Shown here piece by piece: positions 1 to 9,850 of a stretch of DNA of 64,000 nt; the first letter of the stretch is position 1; each line of letters opens with the position of its first letter. Made by a program: the position numbers and the translations under genes. A model generated the notes under the pieces. The model saw nothing but the letters and a program-made list of their open reading frames with translations, did no database searches and was not told where the DNA came from. The stretch is from Cystobasidium ongulense (taxonomy: Eukaryota > Basidiomycota > Cystobasidiomycetes > Cystobasidiales > Cystobasidiaceae), in contig BQUP01000004.1 in NCBI GenBank assembly GCA_022835595.1, forward strand, positions 1-64,000. The letters are read 5' to 3'.

Positions 1-66
1 AAACCCCAACCCCTAACCCCTAAAACCCCTAACCCCCAACCCCCCAAAACCCCTAAACCCCCAAAA
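1..66. repeat. Irregular telomere-type repeats at the chromosome end
   Basis: The window opens with C-rich blocks of 4-6 C separated by A-rich spacers (CCCCAA, CCCCTAA, CCCCTAAAA, CCCCCCAAAA). The other strand therefore reads as TTAGGGG/TTTTGGGG-like repeats running toward the end, as expected for the left end of a chromosome. The units vary in both G number and spacer, unlike perfect TTAGGG arrays. The array is short, so the assembly may have trimmed it. Sequence becomes unique after about position 66. Confidence 0.75.
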
Positions 67-454
67 AACTCTCAAAACCTGTCAACTTACTCGCTCACTT
101 CGTGAGCTTAAGTCGCTGACCCCTCGAGATAGTCATAGTTTCCGATAGCCCTGCATTCACTGAGCAAAAATATACATTTGGCTAAGCGAGAAAAGTTATA
201 GAGCCTCTGCAATTTGCGTTTTCGTGCCACAGAAAATGTTTGTTTTTTATCTACATCCTTTATACACCCATCAGTACTGCCTAACCCCTCAGAAACCGGT
301 AACTGTCTTGGTGCAAAGAAGTAGAGCTTGTGCCATTGTGGTGTGTGATTGCGCAAACATCTTGTTGCGAGATACTGACTCTAACGTTACAAATGACGAA
401 ATGAAAGAAAGTCTATGGACAAATCACGCTGAGATGATCTTACAATGATAGCCA
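67..454. other. Subtelomeric spacer without a recognisable gene
   Basis: About 390 bases between the telomeric repeats and the stop codon of the RhoGAP gene. Short open frames occur on both strands but none has family similarity or splice structure I can recognise. No subtelomeric repeat family or helicase gene is visible. It probably holds the 3' UTR and terminator of the RhoGAP gene. Confidence 0.5.
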
Positions 455-3400
455 CTATGCCGAGTCGAGCAGTGTTCGTATCCGTTGAAGGTGTGTTCTA
501 GCTCCGTCGCGTTCCCTGTCGCTGACTTGAACAGCTTCCCGAAGCTGATGGATCTCTTCAGATAACCGAGTTCTCTCAGCGACAAGTGTTGCCTGGAGAC
601 TTTCAACTTCCGCCTCGTGAGCTTTTTGCAGCCGAAGGTACTCCTGCTCTTTCAGGCTGTTCTGGTGCAGCAAGGCTTGCCTTTCATCTCTTTCATCTTC
701 TAAGATTTTATCGTGGGCAGTCCTTTGGCTTTCGATTTCTTCTGCGTGTTCCTGTTCAAGGAGCTGTCTTTCTTGCTCGAGCTTTTGCAAGTTTACTAAA
801 TGCTCCTGTTTATTCTGCTCCGCCGTGCGCACCACTTCGGAGAGCTTGTGTTGGTGATCCTGTAATGTGCTCGACGACTGTCTTACTTCGGCCGCCAGAA
901 CATCGTTCTTCGACTGTAACGCTGTGATTTGATTCTGCATCGTGCCAACATGGTTATTACTTTGTGTGAGAGAAGCTTGCAAGTTTTTCACCACGACTTC
1001 GTACTGGCTCGCTTGAGCTTGGAGCTCCTGGACTTGCTGCTGATATTCTTTGACCTTTCGACGCTCGGAATTGAAGAGCTGACTAAGACTTCCGAAGAGT
1101 TGTGCCGCATTGGGGTCAGATGTTAAATCGTCGTCGGAAAAGTTCTCGCCTTTAGCGAATCCTGATACGGAGCGACTGCCTGCCTTGTGGGAAACGGGAG
1201 GTTCTTGGCTGCTATCTCTAGGCGAAATGGAGCGATTGGTGGATGATTGTACAGCATTCAGAGCTTGCGAGGCTGCTTCATTCTCAGTGCCTACAGATGC
1301 TGGCGGAGCGCTATCAACCTCTTGAAGTTCGGTGGAGGTGGTTGGGAGCTGGGCGCTACCGATAGCAGCAGCTGCGAGTGGAGTGGGATGGTCATCAACC
1401 TGCCGGGTGCTTTCCGCTTGATCATCAACCGGAGCAGCAGCGTTGACTGCGTTGAATGGATTGGACTGCATTTCTCCTAGAAGATTGGGAGTTGACCAGG
1501 CAGCCTGACCGACGAAAGGACTGGCGAAGCAATCATAATCTTCATCAAGCAGGTCTTGACTCAGAGAATCTTCCCAGTTCTCCAGTAGCCATCGAAGACC
1601 CTCGGAAGATGCCTTCGAGCTATTGATACCGGTGCCTGTCCCGGTAGCGGTTCTGGAGAGACCAAGTAGGGATGAACCGAAAATGACTGAAATGGACTCG
1701 GTGGTAAGGCGGTTCGCTGGTCTTAACGATACTTGATATAGGAACGCGATAAGGTATATCAAAAGAGACATATTCTTGCGCGGCAAGCTAGTGGGAGCGT
1801 AAGGTCAGCAATCCTAGTATCGAACGTTGAGGTTGAGTAACGTACAGACGGAAGATGACTTGCACAGCAGCCATGCGCAGATAGTGTCCACTTTCACCCG
1901 ATTGACCGCTATCAGCTAAGCAGCCATATACAAAGACTGTCCAAAGAGGGCCACCCAATAAAGGCTCTGGCAGGTCCTTCAAATATTTCTTTAGGACTTC
2001 GCATAGCGTGAATATAGTCTCGTCGTCCGTGCTGTGGTCGTCGCCGTACGAAGGCCAAGTGTTGTAGAACTCCACGAGCCGTTGAACCGATGCGGCATTG
2101 CCATTCATCCGGAAGATACCGGACGTGTCCAGACCTATGAGGAACAAGCATGTTCAGTATAGGGGACCGACAAAGGCTTCATGGACCCTGTGGTAGCAGT
2201 ACATACCTCGCTTGAAGATAGCCTCCACCAGCGAGAATACCAAGATGGGAAGCTGATGCCGCTGTCCTCCAATGATACTGATGGCCATGGCTAGCGGTGG
2301 TATTTCTTGCAGAGGCGTACCGAACACAGGACCACGCTTATCAGCAGGCACTTCAGTGTCACCAACAACCGACTGTGCCGAAGGCCTAGGAGACCCTGCA
2401 TCAGACTTTTCGTAGATGGAGATCGAAGCAATGCTGTCGCCCTGATTCGACTTGTGGCTGCCGCCGAAGCGGGCTGTAACCCTATCAAATATACCGTGCT
2501 TCCTGCTCGAAGACGATGTGGAAAGTGGTTGATCTGTTTGTGGAGGTTTGGCGACCGGACTGCCGGGCTGAGATAACGCTTTTCCGTTCCTAGCATGCTA
2601 CATGCACATGTGGAATGTCAGTGAGCGCACACTTCGATGGCGTAGCAAACTTACAGAGAACTCTTCTTCTGCCGAAATGTGAGCGTCGGTACCCTCTGCC
2701 CATACTATTTGAGACACGTCCACACCAGAAAGCACCGGCTCGCCTCGCAGATGAACGAGCTGACGCAGGAGTTGGATGCGGTGAGCAATGGATGGGTTCT
2801 GGGAGGGGTGGCAGACTTTAGCATTAACTTTGTGATACGGATGCATCACTTACATTGGCCAAAGTCGGTTGCCTTTCTAGTTCCCGGAGACCCTCGATGC
2901 CGATTGCGGGTTGCCTTTGGAATTGCCCACCATGGCTTTGTGATGGCACTGTATCGGAGGACGCCATATTTCCGACTACGCCAGACTGAGGATGGGGAAG
3001 TGTTTCGCTGCCGGGCTTAGACCCAGTAATATAAGCGTGTGCTGTTCCCTCATATGAATTGGACCTCCACATAGCAGGAACGGTCGTATCTGGCGAAGTT
3101 CCTGTTTGCGGAATAACATTCTTGGAAGAAGTCTTGGCCATTGCTATAGGTATGCGAGTTCCACTGGACGTTCTCGACATATGCTCGGAAGATGCCGTTG
3201 CCTAATGAAGGCGGACATTCCGTAAGTACATGTACTGAAGTGCTGATGCTTGCTAGCGAAATGAGTGCTTACATCGGAAGTTGCCAGAGTGGGACTACCC
3301 TCCGTTTGTACTGCATGGAGCTTGGTGTTCGAAGTAGGATTGACTGCGCCCGGGTCGTTCTCTGTAGCTTCGTACAAAGCCTGGCCACTGCCTGTCCCGT

Positions 3401-4103
3401 GGGGGTCCGTAATTGAAGTTGAGAGCGTTGTTGGTTCACTCTCTTCGAAACCGAGTCGAGCAGACGAGTAGCCGTTCAAGCTTGCATCCTGTGCGACCTC
3501 TTGGGTATCTAATAACCCTGGCTTCTGCGCACCATTTGCTGAGCGCGGTGAAGTTACCAGCCTTGGAATGCCGCTCTCCTGGCCAGGAGGTGGGACACGC
3601 CTCGGAGAACCTCCAAATGGAGAAGATGAATGCTCTTGCCTGCCGCTATCTGCTAGTCCTGCGAGGTTTGGCGATGTGGCACTTGATGGCAATCCTGCAG
3701 AAGCCACTGGCCGGGGGAGCGATGATGGCGTCGCGGAAGCCAATGATGTGCTGCGACCATGTGTTGGCGTGGACGGCTTGGCGGTACTAGCTGTTGATCC
3801 CGAAGTAGATTTGCGTCTTCCATCTCCGTCTGCAGCAGAACGTGGGAGACCACTGCCATTTGTTATTTCGCCCTTCGATCGGCTTTCTTTGCGGGAAAGC
3901 AAGGTGGGAAAGCGCTTGATCTTGCTGGACATGTTGCTTGAGGTGCTGGCTCGCTTTCCAGGACTGGTTTCTGGCAGCCCTTTCGCAGCGCTTGTTCTGT
4001 TTGGAGTGGCAGCGTCGGTAGACTGCTCTCTCACTGCGTCGGGGGACATGGTCTTCTGCAGGACTCGGCTACCCGTAGCGCTAGAAGTTGTCACTGCTGG
4101 CAT
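455..4103 (-). CDS. RhoGAP-domain protein with C-terminal coiled coil
   Basis: GTPase-activating protein for Rho-family GTPases, expected at the cortex or in polarity and cytokinesis control. The start is ATG at 4103; the first ~290 residues are Ser/Thr/Pro-rich and disordered. The RhoGAP domain is split over several exons: FGTPLQEIPPL near 2330, the arginine-finger segment GIFRMNG near 2115, KKYLKDLPEPLL near 1990, and the C-terminal SVIFGSSLLGLSR near 1680. Introns 2206..2135 and 1845..1788 restore the domain exactly (KRG|LDTSG and IFRL|LPRKN). Further introns lie between about 2600 and 3200. The last ~240 residues form a long Gln/Glu-rich coiled coil ending at the stop at 455. A piece of this coiled-coil region (702-826) recurs at 20550-20667. 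The exact Rho partner cannot be read from sequence. Confidence 0.85.
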
Positions 4104-4528
4104 GTGAGCGAAGGATCCCACTGCTCAGCAAGGCAAAAGTGAGCAGAGCACGGTGGCCAAACTGCTGCGGTAGGCTTGTAGAAAAGAAGAAGAAACTGGC
4201 AAGAGAGTCCAGACAGGATCGAATTAGGCTAAGTGATCGGGATTCTAGATAACGCATTATGCTAAGACGAGATTATTGTAGCGAAGCAGACGGCTCCACA
4301 TAGGTAGACGAGGTGCGAAAGGTTTGCTCCTGTATGTCCGACTGTACTATCCGAGACTTGTTCTTAGCACTGACCCAAGACGGTCAATAGTCAGATGTTC
4401 CAGCGAGACGGCGTTCGGATCAAGGCGAGGTTGAGACGATTACCCAATACCTCAACGAAGACCGATGAATCCCACTTCTTTTCACTGGCTGTAACGCAAG
4501 CAGCCTACTTTTACATCGTTTTACTGAA
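4104..4528. other. Intergenic region upstream of the RhoGAP gene
   Basis: A stretch of ~425 bases between the RhoGAP start codon and the CCT8 stop codon; both genes run leftward. It should hold the RhoGAP promoter and the CCT8 terminator. I see no clear TATA box, RNA gene or repeat. Confidence 0.4.
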
Positions 4529-6597
4529 TCAATCATCGTCCCAGTGACCTTGTTGTTTAGGAGGAGCAATACCTGCCGCTTTTGACATGATGATGCTCTG
4601 GAGAATAGAAACGGTGATCAGCCACGCACTCACTAGGACCGGGATCGAAATACTTATACTTACATCTACTCGCAGGACCGAGACTGCTGCTTCTGTCCCG
4701 TACCTAATAGCCCAAAGTGTTGACTCGTACAGGTCGAAGATACCTGCTTTGGCGGCGTCTATCACTCCACCACTCTCGCTTTCCACATCCACTCCAATCG
4801 TCCCATCATCATTTCCTTGATGCTGCGCGAACAAAGCACTCATGACTTCAGTAGCGTCTTGGCCAGCGTTCTCAGCGAGTGTTCTTGGCACAACCTCCAA
4901 TGCATCTGCGAAGCGCTTGATACCGTGCTGTGATAAGCCTGGAGTCTTCTCGCCAAACTCCGCAATCCGCTTGGCCAACTCGACTTCTGTAGCACCGGCT
5001 CCTGGAATGATACGAGGATCTCGGAGTATGGATTTGACAACGTTGACGCCATCATCAATGGCTCTTTCTACGTCGTCCATGCGGTTTGAGGTGGCTCCGC
5101 GGAGAACGATAGTTGCAGTACGTGTCTTTTCATTCTCTTGTCTGAATACGGTAACTCGGTCGCCTCCGATTTCCACTGTTTCTACTATATCGGCGTGGCC
5201 GGCTTCCTCTGCTGTAGGAGCCCCTAATCTTGCCAATGGTGTTGCGCCGACCACACGGCATAGTCTGCGCAGATCGAATTTGGACATGACCTTGACGACG
5301 AGAATGTTGTATCGGTTGAGGTAATGTTGCGCAAGTTCGCCAACAGCGGCTCCAGCAATAACAACGTTGACACCTGCATCCGCGATTTCCTTGATGACTT
5401 TCTCGAGGTGCTTCTCTTCTCCTGTTGAAAAATTGAGTAGTTCGTCGGCATTCTTCAAGAGTACGGTGCCTTTGGTCTCCGTCTGGGCAACATCGATGCC
5501 AGACGTATATACTGCAACTTTCGCATTTGATGCCTTTTTAGCTGTTCCTTCGGGTTCTCTGCCTAGTACCATGCCTTTCACTACTCTTGACTTTTCAAGG
5601 CTTCCGCCCATTATTTTGACGACGCGTACGTTATCAACGTTGAAGTCGCTCGATTTCGACGGCATGACCGCCAGGGCAGCTTCTGAGACCAGTTTTGCAA
5701 GCAATTCTTCGTTTCCGTACTGCTTTGCTGCTAATACTGACCGCAGAGGGAGAGAGAGGGATTCTACCGTCAATGGTAGAGGAATGGTGCGGCTCTTCAA
5801 GTCTAATACCGCGCACAGGATCAGCTTTGTCGGCTGCGAACATATTTAACTATAACAACTCACTCTTCAGCTCTTCCTCAGCTTTATCTCTGGCCATTTC
5901 GTATCCGGCAATGATCTCGCTTGGATGTAAACCCATTGTTAGGAGATTCTCTGCCTTCTTCAAAAGCTCGCCAGCAAACATGAGGACGAAATTGGTGCGG
6001 TCTCCCATCTACAGCGCCAATGCATATTCAGAGGTGCTCTCATAAGTTGAATGTCATGAACAGATACTCACCTCAGCTTCCTGTTGCTGACTTGCCATGA
6101 CAAGTACCTTGGCCGCAGGGTGGACAACTTCGAGCTCGCGTAGGATGGTCGCTGCGTCATTCGTTACGAACAGACGGTCAAGGTGCTGTAAGGGGAGACA
6201 GAACAATGGTTATAACGATACGGTGTATAACATCAGGTTGTCGCTGTAGGCACTCACGTTAATGACCATCTTGTTCCTGCCATTGGGTCCGAAACTTGTT
6301 CGCACAATTTCGGTAATTTGCGCGACGGCTTGTATATTTCGGATAACAGCATCTTCGATACCGCTTTGAAAGGTGTAGCCTGCAGAAGACATGTATGCAT
6401 GATCAGCAAGCTGTTCGCGTACGCTGTGTATGTATTGCTTTTGCCATTCATCTTCGTGACCGAGCTCGCTCTCGGATGAATGCAGACTAACCATCTTTGA
6501 AGATAGAAGGGCCTCTGCGGAAGGGCTGGAGTGAGCTACATCTCCGAGAAGGGTACAGTAGGAATCACACTCACGACTTGGGAACTTTCAGAGCCAT
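4529..6597 (-). CDS. CCT8: T-complex chaperonin CCT subunit theta
   Basis: Subunit of the cytosolic TRiC/CCT ring that folds actin, tubulin and WD proteins. Seven exons can be read: 6597-6575, 6514-6492, 6379-6258, 6185-6072, 6008-5864, 5802-4664 and 4597-4529. The N-terminus joins as MALKVPKSGPSIFKDGY, typical of theta. NHLDRLFVTNDAATILREL, GPNGRNKMVIN and the late GAGATEVELAKRI motif are present, and the C-terminus is IIMSKAAG..GHWDDD. The usual GDGTN nucleotide-site motif reads GDRTN here (Arg codon 5999-5997), a notable departure. The last intron (4663-4598) is 66 nt and stop-free, so retention would keep frame. The gene is divergent from the oligoribonuclease gene across ~490 bp. Confidence 0.93.
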
Positions 6598-7087
6598 CTT
6601 GAACGGATGGTGTGTTGTGAGAAGCTGAGGTCCGCAGAGACCGCCGAATTCTATGTGGCACACATGAGCACAGCGCGCCACTCATTTGCAGTTTGGAAGC
6701 AATGTCATGAGGCTTAACAGCGCTTACTTGTCCTTCAACGGCTCACAGCATCATGCCCATGCCACACCTTCAGCTGGCACCGCTGCTCTGTTCATGTCCT
6801 GTTTCTCACCAGGCAAGCTCCACGCGTGTTGATCGAGTTCTGACTGCTTGAACCTGCAGAAACTGCTAGACTAAACGTTCTGCAGCTCTTCTGTGCTCCA
6901 GTCCACCCAAACGCACTAAGTCTCACGATACTCTGCTACTCTGGCTTCCATTCCATACCGTGCTCTTCTAAGCGCCCCATTATTCCGGACATCGACAGTA
7001 CTGCAGAGGCGTGTCTGCCTGTTTACTGGAAACCCAATCTCCACTCGTATCGCCGTACTAGCGCGTCCGCAAACAACGTTTACAGCC
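6598..7087. promoter_or_regulatory. Divergent promoter region between CCT8 and oligoribonuclease
   Basis: About 490 bases separate the two start codons, which point away from each other, so both promoters must lie here. There are CT-rich and ACTCTGC-type stretches but no convincing TATA box. No gene or RNA is seen. Confidence 0.5.
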
Positions 7088-8304
7088 ATGAGCGACCCTA
7101 CTGAGCTCCTGTGGGTGGACTGCGAGGTGTGGGCCTTAATACGATTGTTGAACAGAGCAGCCGAGTGCCACAGAAGAGCTTACACTGCCTGCTCAGATGA
7201 CCGGTCTTGACCTCTCAAAAGATTGCATTATCGAGTAAGAATCAGTCCGTTCGTATGATATTGTCTCTGGCCTAATACTTTTGGATTCCAATTCAGGTAT
7301 GCCGCTATCGTCACGGATGCGCAACTCGTACCGCTAGATGAAGGAATCTCTTTTGTGGTGAAAGCCGACCAGGCTTTGCTCGATAGCATGGATGACTGGT
7401 ACTACTCTCCCTGCCAACTAATACACTCAATAATTGGCTGACCTTCTCCTTAGGTGCACAAAGCAGCATGGCGAGGTGAGACTATTGCAACACTTTAGAG
7501 ACATTGTTTGTTCCCAAGCTCACCTTGTTAACAGTCTGGTTTGACCAAAGCTTCCTTAGAATGCAGCACCACCCTATGTACGTCCTACGTACCTGCCAGT
7601 CCGCTTAGTGTCGCACATGTTCATAGTAAGGAAACTGCAGCAATGGCCGACCGCATCGCCACGGACTATGCTCGTAAACATATCCCGGCAGGACGGATAC
7701 TGCTTGCGGGATCTTCAGTACATGTGTGAGTATCACCTCTCTTGTACAATATAGCCACCTGACATCGTGTGCTTCGCTCGCAGCGACAAAGCTTTGTAGG
7801 TGTGAGGCGGACTGAAGAATATTGGCGAGAGCCTCTGAACATTTGTATACACAGCTTGAAGAAAGACTTCCCCACCCTTTCGACACAATTACATTACAGG
7901 TACTGTCTATTGCGCCCGTCCAACATGATTACCTGCTAAATAGAATTGCAGAGTTCTGGACGTCTCGACTATCAAAGAAGTCGTGCGTCGATGGTATCCA
8001 CATCATTCCAACGTCTGGAAGAACAATGGCGAGAGCGCGTAAGTTGGCAGAAAGCCGCTTTCGCTTGCTGTTCTGACATTCATACTGCATACAGGCATCG
8101 AGCTTTGGACGACATTCGCGCTTCGATCAATGGTAGGTTCAGGCTTGCCCCCACCTTCGATCTTGTTTTTTGACACATCCTCTTACATGTCTACTCTTAG
8201 AGCTCAAACGATATCGAAGCCACTTCTTCAAGGATGTGGAATTGCCAGCCAACGAGCAAGCAGACCTGACGAATGCGACGCAAAACTTAAAGCTGAGCCA
8301 GTAG
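7088..8304 (+). CDS. REX2: Oligoribonuclease (DEDDh 3'-5' exonuclease)
   Basis: Degrades 2-5 nt RNA oligonucleotides; the fungal homologue Rex2 acts in mitochondria and RNA processing. Exons by eye: 7088-7126, 7197-7234, 7297-7398, 7454-7475, 7535-7725, 7784-7795, 7855-7899, 7952-8038, 8095-8132 and 8201-8304. All DEDDh residues are present: Asp and Glu in LWVDCEMTGLD, Asp in SSVHVDKAFL, and His plus Asp in AHRALDDI. HYRVLDVSTIKEVVRRWYP is also typical. Exon 6 is only 12 nt yet supplies a catalytic Asp. Exon 5 carries an unusual insert (about 7578-7630) that may be a further short intron; 7589-7630 would keep frame but lengthens nothing conserved. No obvious mitochondrial presequence is seen with this start. 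Confidence 0.9.
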
Positions 8305-8522
8305 TGTGATTTCTTTTGCGCGAACGAGCTCAATGCATGTTGTCTATTAATCGTTTGGTTCGGAAGTCATGTCCCTTCTTGTGATAACAAAGACGCGACA
8401 CGGGCGTTAAGAAGAAGTGTTAATTGCCACTTTGCTTAGCATTATTGCTCCTCTCGATCACCTTCGAGGCTGCTTGAAGTGGAATGCGGCACACTCACTT
8501 GCGTACAACCGATTCCATAAAG
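8305..8522. other. Short intergenic region upstream of the cyclophilin gene
   Basis: 218 bases between tandem genes. It should contain the oligoribonuclease terminator and the cyclophilin promoter. Nothing specific is seen. Confidence 0.35.
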
Positions 8523-9431
8523 ATGGCATCATCTACCTCTATATCGTCAAACGGCGTGGATGCCGTTGGACAGCGTCCTGTTGTTTTCTTCGACCTCAAT
8601 GTCGGCGAGACAAGCGTTGGACGCCTGAAGATGGAGCTTTTCAGCGATATCGTTCCTAAAACCGCTGAAAACTTTCGACAGCTGTGCACAGGTGAAGTGA
8701 GGTACGTGAAGGGCTTGTTCAACCTTGTATCCCAGTCTACTGTTCTGATCAGTTGCTGTGTCCAGGAAGAACAACATCCCCCAGGGCTACAAGGGCGCGA
8801 TCTTTCACAGGTACAGCTTGCACTGTTCTAGAGCGTATAGGGTACACATTACTAACTCATGCACGCATACGCATCTCCATCTTCAGAGTCATCAAGGACT
8901 TTATGGTTCAATAAGTCATTCTATACTGGGCGCGAGGAACTTGTCGCTAATCGACTATGTTCCGTCAATACAGGTGGCGATTTCATAAACAACGATGGAA
9001 CAGGCGTCTTCTCGATATACGGCTCAAATGGGCCGTTTGAAGATGAAAACTTCACAGTGAAGCACACAAGACCAGGCAGTGGGTCCTCCTTCACGTTCCA
9101 AGCCAGTTGCAGTCTGCTGACCGGCATTTACTACGACGCAGTGCTTTCGATGGCCAACTCCGGTCCTCACACCAATGGAAGCCAATTCTTCATAACTACG
9201 GCTCCGGCAGACTTTCTGGACGGCAAGCACGTAGTGTTTGGCAAGATTCTTGACGATCCTGAGAATATGCTTATTCTGCGAAAGATCGAAAACGTGCCTA
9301 CAGGACCCAACAACCGTCCAAAGTTGCCAGTGAAAATAGTTGGTAAGTCAAAGTACCCGATGGCAATATAGCAGGCCCATTGTTTGCAATATCTGATGTT
9401 TGTTTTGAACGCAGAGTGCGGTGAGATGTAA
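8523..9431 (+). CDS. Cyclophilin H-like peptidyl-prolyl isomerase
   Basis: Peptidyl-prolyl cis-trans isomerase closest in pattern to PPIH (USA-CyP), a cyclophilin of the U4/U6 spliceosomal snRNP. Exons: 8523-8701, 8766-8810, 8887-8910, 8972-9078, 9142-9342 and 9415-9431. Conserved blocks are [71 protein letters not shown] and [15 protein letters not shown], ending ECGEM as in PPIH. Active-site Arg and Phe (FHRVIKDF) and Gln (NGSQFF) are kept; the cyclosporin-contact Trp is Phe (ADFLDG). Exons 3 and 4 join in frame only across an intron that begins ATAAGT and ends AC (8911-8971). Two extra residues (GSN for R) lie before GPFEDENF. Confidence 0.92.
8911..8971 (+). other. Apparent AT-AC intron in the cyclophilin gene
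   Basis: Removing 8911-8971 (61 nt, first bases ATAAGT, last bases AATAC) gives the invariant FMVQ-GGDF junction. The usual GT..AG choices near it shift frame, run into a stop, or need a ~31-nt intron and add residues. A CTAAT branch-like site lies about 23 nt before the end. The 5' site is the major (U2) consensus with G changed to A, as in known U2-type AT-AC introns, rather than the minor-class ATATCC. Confidence 0.7.
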
Positions 9432-9850
9432 GGTGTCTCTGACACTTGGAATAACGGGGGAAACATCAAAGTGGATGCGCTGTAACAATTCAAGTATTAA
9501 GTAGTAGAATATTGCTTGCCGGACATACTTGCGTCGACTTGCTTTGTACAATAGAAACCCTTGCAGCAAACACTACATATCGGTGCAGCCAGTGCTACGG
9601 AATAGCCGATGGAGATAGTGTCCATCTGAGCAGTCGGGCGAGGTAGAGCTTAGATATTGGCATCAAATAGTGAGCAGGGGTGAAACATATAAATGGCCTT
9701 TCCTGCAATCTTTAATTTGCATCGGACTTCGTGTAGCCTACTAAGAATTCCGATCGCGAAAATGAAGCTTTACTCTTCTGCTCTGCAACATCTCGTAACC
9801 CGCTGAAGCCCAAGGTGATCTCAGAGGAGCTATTGCCAATCTCGACCGTC
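9432..9850. other. Intergenic region upstream of BCS1
   Basis: About 420 bases between tandem genes. An A/T-rich CATATAAATGG stretch near 9687 could serve as a TATA-like element about 160 bases before the BCS1 start codon. No gene is seen. Confidence 0.35.

Noticed and set aside
586-1480. Several plus-strand open frames of 65-113 codons
   Set aside because: They are antisense shadows of the RhoGAP coiled-coil region; the minus frame has the domain and splice logic.
3413-4107. Plus-strand frames of 125 and 179 codons
   Set aside because: They overlap the Ser/Pro-rich start of the RhoGAP gene in reverse and have no family similarity.
4842-6045. Plus-strand frames of up to 160 codons across CCT8
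   Set aside because: They are the complement of a highly conserved chaperonin reading frame.
8906-8936. A GT..AG alternative (31 nt) for the cyclophilin intron
   Set aside because: It would be far shorter than the other introns and inserts about ten extra residues between conserved FM and GGDF.
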